Origin: Ancylobacter sp. Lp-2 | GTDB taxonomy: Bacteria; Pseudomonadota; Alphaproteobacteria; Rhizobiales; Xanthobacteraceae | Assembly (NCBI RefSeq): GCF_020523795.1 | Contig: NZ_JAJALI010000004.1 | Span: forward strand, 310,001 to 374,000 | Direction: 5' to 3' | Length of the DNA: 64,000 bases | Shown: positions 62,850-64,000 of the stretch, piece after piece | Numbering within the stretch: the stretch's first letter is position 1 | Layout: each line of letters starts with the position of its first letter | Translations under genes and position numbers: made by a program | Notes under the pieces: model-generated | Database searches by the model: none | Told to the model about the DNA's origin: nothing | What the model saw: only the letters and a program-made list of their open reading frames with translations

Positions 62850-63869
62850 CTATTCGGCCGCCTTGACCTCGTTCCAGATCGCCTGGCGGCGGGTGTAGTC
62901 CTCGGGATTGTCCGCCCAGATCAGGCGGCTGGCGTAATCCATCCCCTCGGGGGCGTCGGTGGTCGAGCCGTAGCCGAACTTCTTCGCCATGTCGGCGCCG
63001 ATCTTCTTCTGCAGCACGAAGTTCATCCAGGCATAGGCGGCGTCGGGGTTAGACGTGCCCGCGCTGACCGTGAGATTGTCGAGCCAGCCGACGGCGCCCT
63101 CCTTCGGGATGGCGTAGCCGACATCGAAGCCCTTCTTCTGCAGGTTGATGGCCGCGAGCTCTCCCATGGAGAACATCAGCACCACGTCGTTTTCGGTCCA
63201 GATGGTGGTGCCTTCGTCGAAGCCGGCGAAATAGGTGAGCAGGTTGCGCTTGAGGGCGATCAGCTTGTCCTTCACCTGCGCGAACTGCGCGTCGGTGAGG
63301 TGGAACGGGTCCTTCATGCCCAGCACGATGGCGCCGAAATTGACGGCGTTGTTGGCGTCGTCGAGCGAGATGACCTTGCCCTTGTATTTCGGGTCCCACA
63401 GCACCTCCCAGCTTTCCGGCGCGGTGGGGAAGGTCTTCTTGTCATAGACCATGCCGAGCGAACCCCACGCCCACGGCACGCCATAGGTGGCGCCGTCGAA
63501 GGTGGCGTTCGCCATGTCCCGGAACTCGGGGAGAAGATTGCCGGCGCTGGTGAGCTTGGCCTTGTCGATCGGGGCGATGAGCTTCTGGTCGGCATAGGCC
63601 TTGAGGCTGGCCGTATCGATGGTGACGACGTCGTAGTCCTTGCCGTTCGACGCCTTCATCTTCGCGATCTGCTCGTCGACGCCACCGACATAGGTCACCT
63701 TCACGGTGATGCCGGTCTGCTTCTCGAATTCCTCGACCCAGGCCGGATCGGCATAGCCCTCATAGGCGAGCAGGCGCACCTCGCCCTTCGGCTGGGCGAC
63801 GGCCGCCGCCGAGGAGAGAAGGGTAAGCGTGGTGAGCGACGCGGCCACTGCCCTCGACATCCAATTCAT
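62850..63869 (-). CDS. Periplasmic substrate-binding protein, PotD-like
   Basis: 339 residues from ATG 63869, which has GGAGAACAGACG directly upstream. Signal peptide (ASLTTLTLLSSAAAVAQ), then VRLLAYEGYADPAWVEEFEK, the family start. VPWAWGSLGMVYDKKTF and GWLDNLTVSAGTSNPDAAYA follow. With the lactonase and enolase-superfamily genes downstream, the ligand is probably an organic acid rather than a polyamine (inference). The promoter must lie in 63870-64000 or beyond; an AT-rich patch (AAAAAATCATATTTAATTTT) at 63906 is a candidate. Confidence 0.9.
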   Translation of the reverse strand: MNWMSRAVAASLTTLTLLSSAAAVAQPKGEVRLLAYEGYADPAWVEEFEKQTGITVKVTYVGGVDEQIAKMKASNGKDYDVVTIDTASLKAYADQKLIAPIDKAKLTSAGNLLPEFRDMANATFDGATYGVPWAWGSLGMVYDKKTFPTAPESWEVLWDPKYKGKVISLDDANNAVNFGAIVLGMKDPFHLTDAQFAQVKDKLIALKRNLLTYFAGFDEGTTIWTENDVVLMFSMGELAAINLQKKGFDVGYAIPKEGAVGWLDNLTVSAGTSNPDAAYAWMNFVLQKKIGADMAKKFGYGSTTDAPEGMDYASRLIWADNPEDYTRRQAIWNEVKAAE

Positions 63870-64000
63870 CGTCTGTTCTCCATCTGGCGCCGTTTGGCTT
63901 GAGGCAAAAAAATCATATTTAATTTTGCCGGTCAATTCGGCGCTTGAAGAAATCGGCCGAAAATCGTCATTCTCACGCGGCGAACCCTGGCTCTCCTCCG

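Overview
The window looks like chromosomal DNA from an alphaproteobacterium of the order Hyphomicrobiales, possibly near Xanthobacteraceae. The basis is very high GC, a CtrA/ChpT cell-cycle module beside fliJ, aerobic (CobN-type) cobalamin genes, DUF1134/DUF1236/CbtAB families, and the CTCTCCCC...GGGGAGAG intergenic palindromes common in this group. The genus is inference. I see no transposase, phage gene, CRISPR array, tRNA or rRNA.

Layout. 1-8 kb: cobalamin locus. cobW and the 5' part of cobN run leftward behind one cobalamin riboswitch; cbtB-cbtA-cobU-cobO-TM2-cobQ run rightward behind a second, with cobD convergent. 8-15 kb: recQ, an MxaD-like SRPBCC protein and a YVTN beta-propeller protein, tpm, a small zinc-ribbon gene and a lone cysA, separated by palindromic repeats. 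15-24 kb: GNAT, fliJ/ctrA (divergent, with six GANTC sites between them), a methyltransferase, a DUF305/copper-type pair, a CheW-pseudoreceiver protein, chpT, DUF1134 and a membrane coiled-coil protein. 24-28.5 kb: a 2-hydroxyacid dehydrogenase and the thiO-thiS-thiG-thiE operon under a TPP riboswitch. 28.5-38 kb: an MHYT hybrid histidine kinase, a 27-residue membrane protein, PAP2, MAPEG, NUDIX, DUF1236 with a general-stress (EcfG-type) promoter, an MFS exporter and a TRAP permease pair lacking its binding protein. 38-44 kb: arcD-arcA-arcD arginine deiminase locus without arcB/arcC, and a DUF1275 protein.

44-54 kb is the most unusual part. A compact operon encodes a cyclase-like/AAA/TPR protein, a YcaO enzyme, its partner TfuA, a gluzincin metallopeptidase and an unrecognised 173-residue protein. 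Facing it is a 1029-residue ABC-exporter-like protein whose nucleotide-binding motifs are all degenerate and which ends in a cyclic-nucleotide-binding domain. YcaO plus TfuA is the pair known for peptide-backbone thioamidation, so this is a candidate for an undescribed modification system. Next come an ABC_sub_bind lipoprotein-like binding protein and an apparently intact membrane adenylate cyclase. 57.8-63.9 kb: an SMP-30 lactonase, a mandelate-racemase/enolase-superfamily enzyme and a complete spermidine/putrescine-type ABC transporter, probably one catabolic operon for a sugar acid or related solute.

Two patterns cross region borders. First, intergenic palindromic repeats have entered genes: one lies in frame inside cobN, and another supplies the start codon of the YVTN gene. 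Second, at least five genes carry a short (11-18 bp) tandem duplication over their start or stop codon (recQ, DUF305, thiG, the MHYT kinase, ycaO).
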